From a virus, in the IMG/VR virus record IMGVR_UViG_3300040810_000454, positions 1 through 32,244 of that record: a stretch of 32,244 nucleotides of DNA; one strand, given 5' to 3'. The notes beneath the pieces were generated by a model. It had not been told where the DNA came from and ran no database searches. It saw nothing but the letters and a program-made list of their open reading frames with translations. Below are positions 23,856 through 31,226 of the stretch, in pieces. A program made the translations under genes and the position numbers. The number at the start of each line of letters is the position of its first letter. The first letter of the stretch is position 1.

Positions 23856-24385
23856 TGGGAAGAGAGACTAACTCAAATAAAACATTTGTAGATTCTTATG
23901 GTCCATCTTGCAGAGTTACTATCGGTGACCAGCAAATGGGACTCGGTGGAATGGATGTCTATAGAGTTTATGGTGTAACAGAAGATAATAAAAAGTTTTC
24001 GTTTGGACTAAATCAATCTGGAAACGTAGAATTGAATAGTGATGTTTCTATTTCAATAATTGCTGGGGAAGAAAATCAAAGTAAAGCAGAAGACATTTTA
24101 ATTCATAGTAGACGTGGCAATATCTCCATTACCTGTGATAGAAATGGAAACGTAAAGATAAAGGGTGGTAATGTTACGATAGAAGCAGATGGAGATATGG
24201 ATATAATTGCTGGTCAGGAAATAAGAATGAAAGCGGATGCGATTATCATGGAAGCGAATACTGCAACCGCAGAAGCAATTAATGGAAATCTAGCACCAGA
24301 AGGAGAGACTTTCTTAGATAAAGCTCTTGAAGGTACATTTGTTGGTAATGATGTTATAAAAAATAATTTAAAGAAGGGTTGTTAA
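23855..24385 (+). CDS. Beta-helical central spike (gp5 C-terminal-like), 176 aa
   Basis: Overlaps the preceding stop by one base. Residues about 70-140 are short repeats of alternating hydrophobic residues (RRGNISITCDRNGNVKIKGG, NVTIEADGDMDIIAGQEIRM, KADAIIMEANT), the strand pattern of gp5/VgrG triple-stranded beta-helix needles. In T4 this is the C-terminal domain of gp5; here it is a separate gene. The last 30 residues are helical and end in KKGC. Expected at the membrane-piercing tip beneath the hub. Confidence 0.75.
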   Translation: MGRETNSNKTFVDSYGPSCRVTIGDQQMGLGGMDVYRVYGVTEDNKKFSFGLNQSGNVELNSDVSISIIAGEENQSKAEDILIHSRRGNISITCDRNGNVKIKGGNVTIEADGDMDIIAGQEIRMKADAIIMEANTATAEAINGNLAPEGETFLDKALEGTFVGNDVIKNNLKKGC

Positions 24386-24386
24386 G

Positions 24387-25016
24387 ATGCCAAATATTTA
24401 CGGAGAGGAAACTTGGTTTAATGGTAATGTCACCTTTTATAGTGATGTAGAGATTGGTGGTAACTTCAAGTATGATAATCTTTCAGTAAAAACATTATCT
24501 GTTGGAGATGATGTAAAAATATCTTCTGGTATCGTAACCGCAACAAAGTTTGTTGGGAATGGAGCAGACTTAACAGGAATTGTTACTATTCCAACTGGTG
24601 TGATTGTAATGTGGTCTGGAACTACAATACCTTCTGGATGGGCACTTTGTGATGGAACAAACAGCACACCAGATTTGAGAAATAGATTTATTGTTGGTGC
24701 TAATGATGCCAGCAAAACAGGGATTACAACGCAAACAGGACCAGGATTCAATGCTACTACTGGTGCCATCGATGATACTTATGAACCTGGTGATATTGGT
24801 GGAGAAACTTCTCATCAACTAACCGAAGATGAAATGCCATCTCACAATCATACTTACGACCGAACCACTGCTCCAAGCGGCGGGCAAGACCAAGCAGGTT
24901 CTGGTTCTGGTGATGCAGTAAATATTAATCAAACTAATACAGGTACTAAGGGTGGAGATGACTACCACGAAAACAGACCACCATATTATGCTCTTGCCTT
25001 CATTATGAAGACCTGA
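24387..25016 (+). CDS. Tail fibre protein with phage tail collar domain
   Basis: 209 aa. N-terminal 60 residues are fibre-like beta repeats (VTFYSDVEIGGNFKYDNLSV, SGIVTATKFVGNGADLTGI). A Phage_Collar domain starts about residue 70: GVIVMWSGTTIPSGWALCDG then TPDLRNRFIVG, followed by the usual HNH-like ending MPSHNHTY..., and ENRPPYYALAFIMK. Such short-fibre proteins trimerise and anchor at the baseplate. It closes the tail operon; a small hairpin follows the stop. Confidence 0.88.
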   Translation: MPNIYGEETWFNGNVTFYSDVEIGGNFKYDNLSVKTLSVGDDVKISSGIVTATKFVGNGADLTGIVTIPTGVIVMWSGTTIPSGWALCDGTNSTPDLRNRFIVGANDASKTGITTQTGPGFNATTGAIDDTYEPGDIGGETSHQLTEDEMPSHNHTYDRTTAPSGGQDQAGSGSGDAVNINQTNTGTKGGDDYHENRPPYYALAFIMKT

Positions 25017-25032
25017 CCAGTTTCCAGACTGG
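25017..25032 (+). terminator. Weak hairpin after the tail operon
   Basis: CCAGT (25017-25021), 6-nt loop, ACTGG (25028-25032), directly behind the stop at 25016 and 5 nt before the -35 of the next promoter. No T run, so a termination role is uncertain. Confidence 0.3.
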
Positions 25033-25037
25033 CACAG

Positions 25038-25066
25038 TTGACACCTGACCCCAGATGCCCTATAAT
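25038..25066 (+). promoter_or_regulatory. Perfect consensus sigma70 promoter, TTGACA-N17-TATAAT
   Basis: TTGACA (25038-25043), 17-nt spacer, TATAAT (25061-25066), identical to the sigma70 consensus. The predicted start near 25073 precedes the ATG at 25092; the transcript could run on through the next gene and the three tRNAs. Confidence 0.9.
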
Positions 25067-25091
25067 ACTAAGGTAATCAACGGAACACCCC

Positions 25092-25298
25092 ATGGGCACC
25101 GCACAAGAATCTGTTCTCGGCATCGTTATCGACGTTTGCACTCGCTCCTTCCTTCTGCTGAGCGATGAGGGTAATGAAAAGATGGTTCAGTGCGACACCG
25201 TTCAAGAGTTCATGAATGTTCTTGAAGTTGTGACTGCCAACCTTGATGAAGACCAGATTGAGTATGCTGACCTTGCTATTCAGGGAGAAGAATATTGA
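25092..25298 (+). CDS. Conserved cyanophage hypothetical, 68 aa
   Basis: Begins MGTAQESVLGIVIDVCTRSF and continues LLLSDEGNEKMVQCDTVQEF and ANLDEDQIEYADLAIQGEEY. Compact alpha/beta-looking and acidic. I recall very similar proteins from many T4-like cyanophages but no function. Its codons (GTT, CTG, ATC, GGC, AAC; no ATA or TTA) and GC content resemble gp32 rather than the fibre genes around it. With a perfect consensus promoter, this points to very strong early expression. The stop overlaps the next ATG (TGATG). No Shine-Dalgarno is obvious beyond GGAA at 25082-25085. Confidence 0.8.
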   Translation: MGTAQESVLGIVIDVCTRSFLLLSDEGNEKMVQCDTVQEFMNVLEVVTANLDEDQIEYADLAIQGEEY

Positions 25299-25471
25299 TG
25301 GAAGTATTTACGGTTAAGGAATGGGAAGAGAACTTTGATTCTCTTCTCGTAAGGGTAGAAAATGGAGAGCACATAGGTATTATGGGAGATGATGGTAAGG
25401 CAGCAGTTATGATGCCAGCAGATGATGAACTTTACCGAATATACACTGAGAATAATAACGAAGCTCAGTAA
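25298..25471 (+). CDS. Phd/YefM-like antitoxin-type small protein, 57 aa
   Basis: Reads MEVFTVKEWEENFDSLLVRV followed by ENGEHIGIMGDDGKAAVMMP and ending ENNNEAQ. This follows the prevent-host-death (Phd/YefM) pattern: a short strand, a helix with ..F..LL..VE.GE, and strands I.I....G..A.M.P. In bacteria these proteins bind DNA and neutralise a toxin. Here it is shorter than most and has no adjacent toxin gene, so it may be a stand-alone repressor or a decoy against a host toxin. Its ATG overlaps the previous stop; the tRNAs begin 11 nt behind its stop. Confidence 0.6.
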   Translation: MEVFTVKEWEENFDSLLVRVENGEHIGIMGDDGKAAVMMPADDELYRIYTENNNEAQ

Positions 25472-25482
25472 GTTCATCATTT

Positions 25483-25554
25483 GGGAGTATAGCTTAATGG
25501 TTAGAGCGCCCTGCTTATAACGGGGTAGTCTGAGTTCAACTCTCAGTACTCCTA
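25483..25554 (+). tRNA. tRNA-Ile (anticodon UAU)
   Basis: Acceptor GGGAGTA pairs with TACTCCT (one G-U at the first pair). D arm GCTTAATGGTTAGAGC. Anticodon stem CCCTG/CGGGG with loop CTTATAA, anticodon TAT. T arm TGAG-TTCAACT-CTCA. No CCA encoded. It would read the AUA codon. Confidence 0.88.
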
Positions 25555-25558
25555 TCGT

Positions 25559-25632
25559 GCTGGTTTAGCTCTCTGGTTGAAAGCAGCGAACTCATAATTC
25601 GCCTAAGGTGGGTTCGATCCCCACAACCAGCA
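25559..25632 (+). tRNA. tRNA with CAU anticodon (Met, or Ile if lysidine-modified)
   Basis: Acceptor GCTGGTT/AACCAGC, discriminator A followed by CC. Anticodon stem GCGAA/TTCGC with loop CTCATAA, anticodon CAT. T arm GTGGG-TTCGATC-CCCAC. An elongator Met tRNA is the simplest reading; sequence alone cannot exclude lysidine-modified Ile. Confidence 0.85.
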
Positions 25633-25636
25633 CCTT

Positions 25637-25721
25637 GCGAGTATGGTGGAATCGGTAGACACACCAGACTTAAAATCTGTTGAGCATTGTGCTCGTGGGA
25701 GTTCAAGTCTCCCTACTCGCA
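25637..25721 (+). tRNA. tRNA-Leu (anticodon UAA)
   Basis: Acceptor GCGAGTA/TACTCGC, anticodon stem CCAGA/TCTGT with loop CTTAAAA, anticodon TAA. Long variable arm (GAGCATTGTGCTC), as expected for a class II tRNA. T arm GGGAG-TTCAAGT-CTCCC. It would read TTA and TTG. Confidence 0.92.
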
Positions 25722-25725
25722 TAAA

Positions 25726-25732
25726 ATAAATA
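25726..25732 (+). promoter_or_regulatory. Late promoter box ATAAATA
   Basis: Lies 5 nt after the last tRNA and 18 nt before the ATG at 25751. Confidence 0.55.
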
Positions 25733-25750
25733 AGACAAAACCCGTAAGTT

Positions 25751-26059
25751 ATGTCTTATAAGATTGACACTGCATACTGCTGGTATGATAATGGCAGTAT
25801 GATAGTGAAAATGTACTTTATCAATCAGGTTCCATTCACATTTGATGAATTACCTGACGGACACCTGTATGATAAAGATCTAGTAGAACTTGCAAATAAC
25901 GAAAGATCTTTTGAACCAGAAGACTTATACAGAAGTTCTTTCTATCTTATAGATGAAGAGGCACATCCTTGTCTGTTTCTTATGGATTTGGAAAATCCAG
26001 AGGATATGCCACAGGAAGAATTTGAGTTTCAATATGATGAGGAGGATTTGATGGGCTGA
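25751..26059 (+). CDS. Conserved cyanophage hypothetical, acidic, 102 aa
   Basis: Begins MSYKIDTAYCWYDNGSMIVK and is rich in aromatic and acidic residues; the tail ends QEEFEFQYDEEDLMG. No domain recognised. It has its own late box and stands directly before the giant fibre gene, so it may belong to the virion or assist fibre assembly, but this is only positional evidence. The ATG at 25751 follows a short leader with GTAAG. Codon use is intermediate. Confidence 0.75.
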   Translation: MSYKIDTAYCWYDNGSMIVKMYFINQVPFTFDELPDGHLYDKDLVELANNERSFEPEDLYRSSFYLIDEEAHPCLFLMDLENPEDMPQEEFEFQYDEEDLMG

Positions 26060-26065
26060 TAAATA
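26059..26065 (+). promoter_or_regulatory. Late promoter box ATAAATA
   Basis: Shares one base with the TGA of the preceding gene and lies 32 nt before the ATG at 26098. Confidence 0.6.
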
Positions 26066-26097
26066 AAACATAGAAATATATTGGCGATTATAATCCG

Positions 26098-29000
26098 ATG
26101 CCTCTCAATAAGCTGGAAAACTTTATAAAGAATACTGAGGGACGTATTCTTTATGTAAATCCTAACGATCTTGATGCTACTGATGCTGCCGAAAATCAAG
26201 GTAATTCATTAACAACACCCTTCAAGACTATTCAGAGGGCATTAGTTGAAGCTGCTAGATTTTCATATCTGAAAGGAAACAATAATGATCTGGTAGAGAA
26301 GACAACAATTCTTCTGTTTCCTGGGGAGCACGTAGTCGATAACCGTCCTGGTTATGGTATTAAAGATAATAGTGGTGCAAAAGCAGTAGACCAAACTGGT
26401 GGAGAGACTGTAGCAACCACAACTTTTGGTATTAAAAACACCTCTATCTTTGATTTAACGCAAGAAGATAATATTCTTTATAAGTTCAATAGTATTCATG
26501 GTGGCGTCATTGTACCTCGAGGTACTTCAATCGTTGGTCTAGACCTCAGAAAGACTAAAATTAGACCAAAATATGTACCTAATCCAACCGATAGCACTGT
26601 AAATTCATCAGCAATCTTTAGAGTTACTGGTGCTTGTTATTTCTGGCAGTTCTCTATTTTTGATGGTGATGAACTGGGATTGGTTTATACCGATGATTCT
26701 GATTTTGGTTCTGCTAACAAGTCAAAACCAACATTCTCTCACCACAAACTGACTTGTTTTGAGTATGCTGATGGTGTAAATGTCCCAACAGGGTACACTA
26801 TCACTGATTTGGACATGTATTATGCAAAGTTGTCTAATGCTTTCAATTCTGAAATTAGACCTATTGATGAAGATTGGCCATCTAATGAATTAGGATTTGC
26901 AAAACAACGTCCAGAATGGGAAATTGTTGGTGCTTTCGCAGCAGATCCTGTAAATATTTCTTCTTTAACTTCTCTTGGAAGAGTAGTTACCGTAACAACA
27001 TCTAGCGCACATGGTTTATCAACAGGAACTCCTATTAGAATTAGAGGAGTTTCTGGATCTGGAACAACATATCCTTATAATATATCCACAAAAGTAAACT
27101 CTGTAACTAGCGAAACACAGTTTACATATTTACTTGAGTTGGTTCCTGCTGGACTGAACACATCTCCATCTGCATCTGGTGCAACAGTAACTATTGAAAC
27201 TGATACCGTCACTGGTGCTTCTCCTTATATCTTCAACATCTCCATGCGTTCTGTATGGGGTATGAATGGAATGCACGCTGATGGTGGTAAAGCATCAGGT
27301 TTCCGTTCAATGGTTGTTGCACAGTTTACTGCTGTGTCACTTCAGAAAGATGATAGAGCATTTGTAAAATATAATGAATCATCTAGAGATTATGATAGCA
27401 ATTCGGCGGCAAAAGTATCTGGTGCTGAGTTATCGTCTGGTTCTTCACAGACTGATTCTACTAAGGTATATCATCTCGATGCAGAAGCAAAATATAGAAG
27501 CGGATGGGAAACATCACACATCAAAGCAAGTAATGATGCCTTCATTCAGATTGTTTCTGTTTTTGCCATCGGTTTTGCCAGACATTTTGATGCAAGAAGT
27601 GGTGCAGATTATAGCGTAACAAACTCCAACTCAAACTTTGGTCAACTTTCTCTTGCTTCGAGTGGATTTAAGAAAGAAGCATTTAATAAAGATAATACAG
27701 CATATATTACTTCGGTAATTACGCCAAAAGCAATCACAAGCACCGAAGAAGATGTTGATTGGATTTCGATTGATGTTGGATTAACAACTTCTGTTGGTAT
27801 TAGTAGCCACTTGTATCTCTATGGATTTAATGATAAAGATGATAAACCACCTGTAATTATTCAGGGATATAGGGTTGGTGCAAGAACAAACGATAAACTA
27901 TATCTTACTCAAGAAGGATCGACTTATTCTTCAAATATCTACATGGTAGATAATGAGATTAGTACAAGTGGTTTAACAACAGCAATAGGAACTAATACAG
28001 GATTTAAAGAATATAGTGTATCTTCCGTATCATCAAGTATTCTAACGATTGGTTCTCATGATTTAATAACAGGTGAAAAGATTAAATTAATTAGCGATAC
28101 TGGTGATGTTCCAGAAAATATTACTGAGCATCAAACTTATTATACTATTAGACATTCTGCAACACAAATCAAACTTGCATCGTCTTTAACAAATGCACAG
28201 AATGGTACTTCTATTACAATATATGGTGGTACTGAACTTAAAGTCTTAAGTAGAGTTTCTGATAAAGATTCTGGTGATATTGGTTCGCCAATTCAGTATG
28301 ATTCTTCTAATGGAAACTGGTTTATTCATACCGAAACCAATAGTGGTATATACAACTCACTCTCTACTCTGATTGGTGCTGGTGTAACTGACAGAACAAA
28401 TCCAGTATTTTTTAGAAGAATAGAAGACCCAAGAAGTATTGACGAAAAACTCTACAAGTTTAGAGTTGTAATTCCCAAAGAAGTACAGAATACTAAGAAT
28501 CCAGAAGAAGGATTTGTAATTCAGGAGTCTTCAACGACTTCTAATACATTATTCTCACCATCATCTATTACAGCATCTGATTATGATTATGATAGAAATC
28601 CAAGATTTATTAGCACTTGTTCAGTATTATCAAGCACTGTAACAGCAGTAACAGAACTACCTCACAATTTAAATGTAAGTGATAAAGTTATTGTTAGAGG
28701 TGTAACAAGTACAGATAACACTGCTGGAACAATTAATGTTGGTTATAATGGAACATTTACAGTAACTGGTGTATCTACAAACTCGTTCACATATTCAACG
28801 ACTGATGTTGATGGTAAAGTTCATACACCATCTACATTCACAAATGATACCTCAACTAGAAATACAAATCTTCCTAGATTTGAAAGAAATGACTCGAAGA
28901 GTAACTATTACATCTACAGAAGCGATGTAATTACTCCTCATGTATATCCCGACCAAGATGGTGTTTATCACCTCTATGTCTTAAATGCTGATAATGCTGT

Positions 29001-31209
29001 TGAGACACATTTCACAGACTCTAAGTTTAGTCAAAATGTAACGGATCTTTATCCACAACTGGATAGAGATAACATTGACGAGAACCCAAGAGCAGCAAAA
29101 ACATATGCAAAGAGATCACCTGTTGGAGATGTTGTAACTGATGACCTGAAGAAAAGCATCACCAGAGAAACAACTGACAAGATTTTAAGAGACTTCTCTA
29201 TTGGTATTCCTGTTTCTAGTGCTACTGCATCGTCTAGTGGTATCAGCACAATCACATTCTCCGAAGATCACAATCTCAGCGGTATTGTTACTTACAGTGC
29301 TCTTGCTGGTGGTAGTGGATACACTAATGGAACATATCAGAATGTCAAACTCTTTAACGATGGAACATCTATCTGGGATGGTGCTACTGCAAGGGTTACA
29401 GTTACTGGTGGTGCTGTAGTCAACGCTGAGATTATTGCTGGCGGTAGTGGATATACTGACGCAGAAGAGTTGGATTTTGATACTTCTATTATCGGTGGAG
29501 GAACTGGTGCTGGTGTTACTATTAGCACCTCTGGTATCTCCACGGTTGTAGGTAATACAATTCAAGTTACTGGTTCTGGATCCACAACTGGTGGTTATTA
29601 TCGTATTACTGGCGTTCCTGCTAAGAATCAGATTTCGATTGGTCTTACAAGTGGTGACCCAACGATTACATCAAGTCAGTATGTAATTAATACGGCACCA
29701 GAAGTTATTGTATCTTCTAAGTCTTTCTCTGGAACTACATCAACTTATACGACATCAAGAGCACATGGTTTAACCTCTGGAAATAAAGTTACAATTCTAG
29801 ACTCTTCCCATAACAATCTTGGTGAGTTCTTGGTTGCTACATCTCCAACACCAACAACTCTTACAGTTGTAACAACTACAGATATTAGTGCAAAGTATAT
29901 CTTGAAGCACGCATTATCTGCAAACAACAAATCATCTGATGTTTCTGATGAGAATTTAGGAGCAAGAGGTTATTCATTCTACGATAATGAGATTCTTACG
30001 TTAAGTGCAGAATCTGGGAAAGTAACAAACCTCGAGGTATCAATGGCTAGCAGTGGTATTTCTACCACTTCTAGATTCGAGATTGGTTCTTATATTCAAG
30101 TAGAAAATGAGATTATGAGAATTACTAGCAGTACCCTTAGTGGTTCTGCCAATAATGAAATCACAGTAATTCGTGGTGTATTTGGTACAACCAACGTAAA
30201 TCATGCTTCTGGTTCTTTAGTCAGGAAGATTAAACCACTTCCTATCGAGTTCCGTAGACCATCTTATGTTCGTGCCTCTGGTCATACATTTGAATATCTT
30301 GGATATGGTCCTGGTAATTATTCGACAGGTCTTCCACAAGTTCAGATAACCACCCTATCCGAAAAAGAAGAATATCTATCTCAATCACAAGAACGAGATT
30401 GTGGTATTGTTGTCTATACTGGAATGAACAATGATGGTGACTTCTTTATTGGTAACAAAAAAATCAGTTCTGCTACGGGTAAGGAAACAAACTTTGATAT
30501 TCCAGTTACAACAATAACTGGTCAAGATCCATCTAGATTGAGTGAAGTATTTGACGAGACTATCATCAAAGAAAGACTTCTTGTTGAGGGAGGAAACTCT
30601 GGAACAATCTTATCACAGTTTGATGGTCCAGTCAAATTCACCAATGAAGTTAGATTTAATGATTCTGTAACTATAGTCAATAATACAGATTCTACTAGCA
30701 CTGATACTGGCGCACTTGTAGTTGATAGTATCGGTGTTGGTAAAACCATAACAGCGAAGAATATTAAAGTTGGTAGAGTTCACATAAAAGAATCTCAAGT
30801 TACTACAACAACTGGTGATCTTGATTTGTGTGCTACTACTGGTTCTGTCGTTGCTATCTGCACCAATACTACAATTAGTGGTATTCTGAGTGTAACTGAT
30901 GACATCACTGCTTTCTGGACTTCTGACGAAAGACTGAAAGACAATGTTACTGCAATTGATGATCCTCTCGAAAAGGTTATCTCAATTAGTGGTAATACAT
31001 TCGATTGGAATGAGAAGTCTAATAAGTCTGGACATGATGTTGGATTGATTGCACAAGAGATTGAGAAAGTCCTTCCAGAAGCGGTTACAACAAGAGATAA
31101 TGGATACCTTGCTGTTGATTACCATAAGGTTGTTCCTCTCCTTGTAGAGGCAATCAAGGAACTCTCAGGTAAGGTAGAAGACTTGGAACAGAAACTATCT
31201 GATAAATAA
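26098..31209 (+). CDS. Giant tail fibre protein with C-terminal S74 chaperone domain
   Basis: 1703 aa. N-terminus KLENFIKNTEGRILYVNPND then TTPFKTIQRALVEAARF is a right-handed beta-helix (pectate-lyase-like) opening seen in cyanophage structural proteins. The middle holds at least five copies of a beta module of the form VVTVTTSSAHGLSTG..I.I.GV (also ILTIGSHDLITGEKI, VTAVTELPHNLNVSDK, YTTSRAHGLTSGNKV) and two GGSGYT repeats near residues 1070-1125. The C-terminal 95 residues form a Peptidase_S74 intramolecular chaperone: TSDERLKDNV (Ser about residue 1609 and Lys of the cleaving dyad), GHDVGLIAQEIEKVLPEAV, YHKVVPLLVEAI and a final coiled coil. Such domains fold the trimer and then cut themselves off. 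Own late promoter. Confidence 0.88.
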   Translation: MPLNKLENFIKNTEGRILYVNPNDLDATDAAENQGNSLTTPFKTIQRALVEAARFSYLKGNNNDLVEKTTILLFPGEHVVDNRPGYGIKDNSGAKAVDQTGGETVATTTFGIKNTSIFDLTQEDNILYKFNSIHGGVIVPRGTSIVGLDLRKTKIRPKYVPNPTDSTVNSSAIFRVTGACYFWQFSIFDGDELGLVYTDDSDFGSANKSKPTFSHHKLTCFEYADGVNVPTGYTITDLDMYYAKLSNAFNSEIRPIDEDWPSNELGFAKQRPEWEIVGAFAADPVNISSLTSLGRVVTVTTSSAHGLSTGTPIRIRGVSGSGTTYPYNISTKVNSVTSETQFTYLLELVPAGLNTSPSASGATVTIETDTVTGASPYIFNISMRSVWGMNGMHADGGKASGFRSMVVAQFTAVSLQKDDRAFVKYNESSRDYDSNSAAKVSGAELSSGSSQTDSTKVYHLDAEAKYRSGWETSHIKASNDAFIQIVSVFAIGFARHFDARSGADYSVTNSNSNFGQLSLASSGFKKEAFNKDNTAYITSVITPKAITSTEEDVDWISIDVGLTTSVGISSHLYLYGFNDKDDKPPVIIQGYRVGARTNDKLYLTQEGSTYSSNIYMVDNEISTSGLTTAIGTNTGFKEYSVSSVSSSILTIGSHDLITGEKIKLISDTGDVPENITEHQTYYTIRHSATQIKLASSLTNAQNGTSITIYGGTELKVLSRVSDKDSGDIGSPIQYDSSNGNWFIHTETNSGIYNSLSTLIGAGVTDRTNPVFFRRIEDPRSIDEKLYKFRVVIPKEVQNTKNPEEGFVIQESSTTSNTLFSPSSITASDYDYDRNPRFISTCSVLSSTVTAVTELPHNLNVSDKVIVRGVTSTDNTAGTINVGYNGTFTVTGVSTNSFTYSTTDVDGKVHTPSTFTNDTSTRNTNLPRFERNDSKSNYYIYRSDVITPHVYPDQDGVYHLYVLNADNAVETHFTDSKFSQNVTDLYPQLDRDNIDENPRAAKTYAKRSPVGDVVTDDLKKSITRETTDKILRDFSIGIPVSSATASSSGISTITFSEDHNLSGIVTYSALAGGSGYTNGTYQNVKLFNDGTSIWDGATARVTVTGGAVVNAEIIAGGSGYTDAEELDFDTSIIGGGTGAGVTISTSGISTVVGNTIQVTGSGSTTGGYYRITGVPAKNQISIGLTSGDPTITSSQYVINTAPEVIVSSKSFSGTTSTYTTSRAHGLTSGNKVTILDSSHNNLGEFLVATSPTPTTLTVVTTTDISAKYILKHALSANNKSSDVSDENLGARGYSFYDNEILTLSAESGKVTNLEVSMASSGISTTSRFEIGSYIQVENEIMRITSSTLSGSANNEITVIRGVFGTTNVNHASGSLVRKIKPLPIEFRRPSYVRASGHTFEYLGYGPGNYSTGLPQVQITTLSEKEEYLSQSQERDCGIVVYTGMNNDGDFFIGNKKISSATGKETNFDIPVTTITGQDPSRLSEVFDETIIKERLLVEGGNSGTILSQFDGPVKFTNEVRFNDSVTIVNNTDSTSTDTGALVVDSIGVGKTITAKNIKVGRVHIKESQVTTTTGDLDLCATTGSVVAICTNTTISGILSVTDDITAFWTSDERLKDNVTAIDDPLEKVISISGNTFDWNEKSNKSGHDVGLIAQEIEKVLPEAVTTRDNGYLAVDYHKVVPLLVEAIKELSGKVEDLEQKLSDK
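31202..31208 (+). promoter_or_regulatory. Late promoter box ATAAATA
   Basis: Overlaps the stop (31207-31209) of the giant fibre gene and lies 18 nt before the ATG at 31227. Confidence 0.6.
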
Positions 31210-31226
31210 CTCTAAAGCTTATAATA

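Noticed and set aside
25483-25721. tRNA cluster as a prophage attachment site
   Set aside because: No integrase gene or repeated tRNA end is visible and the phage type is lytic.
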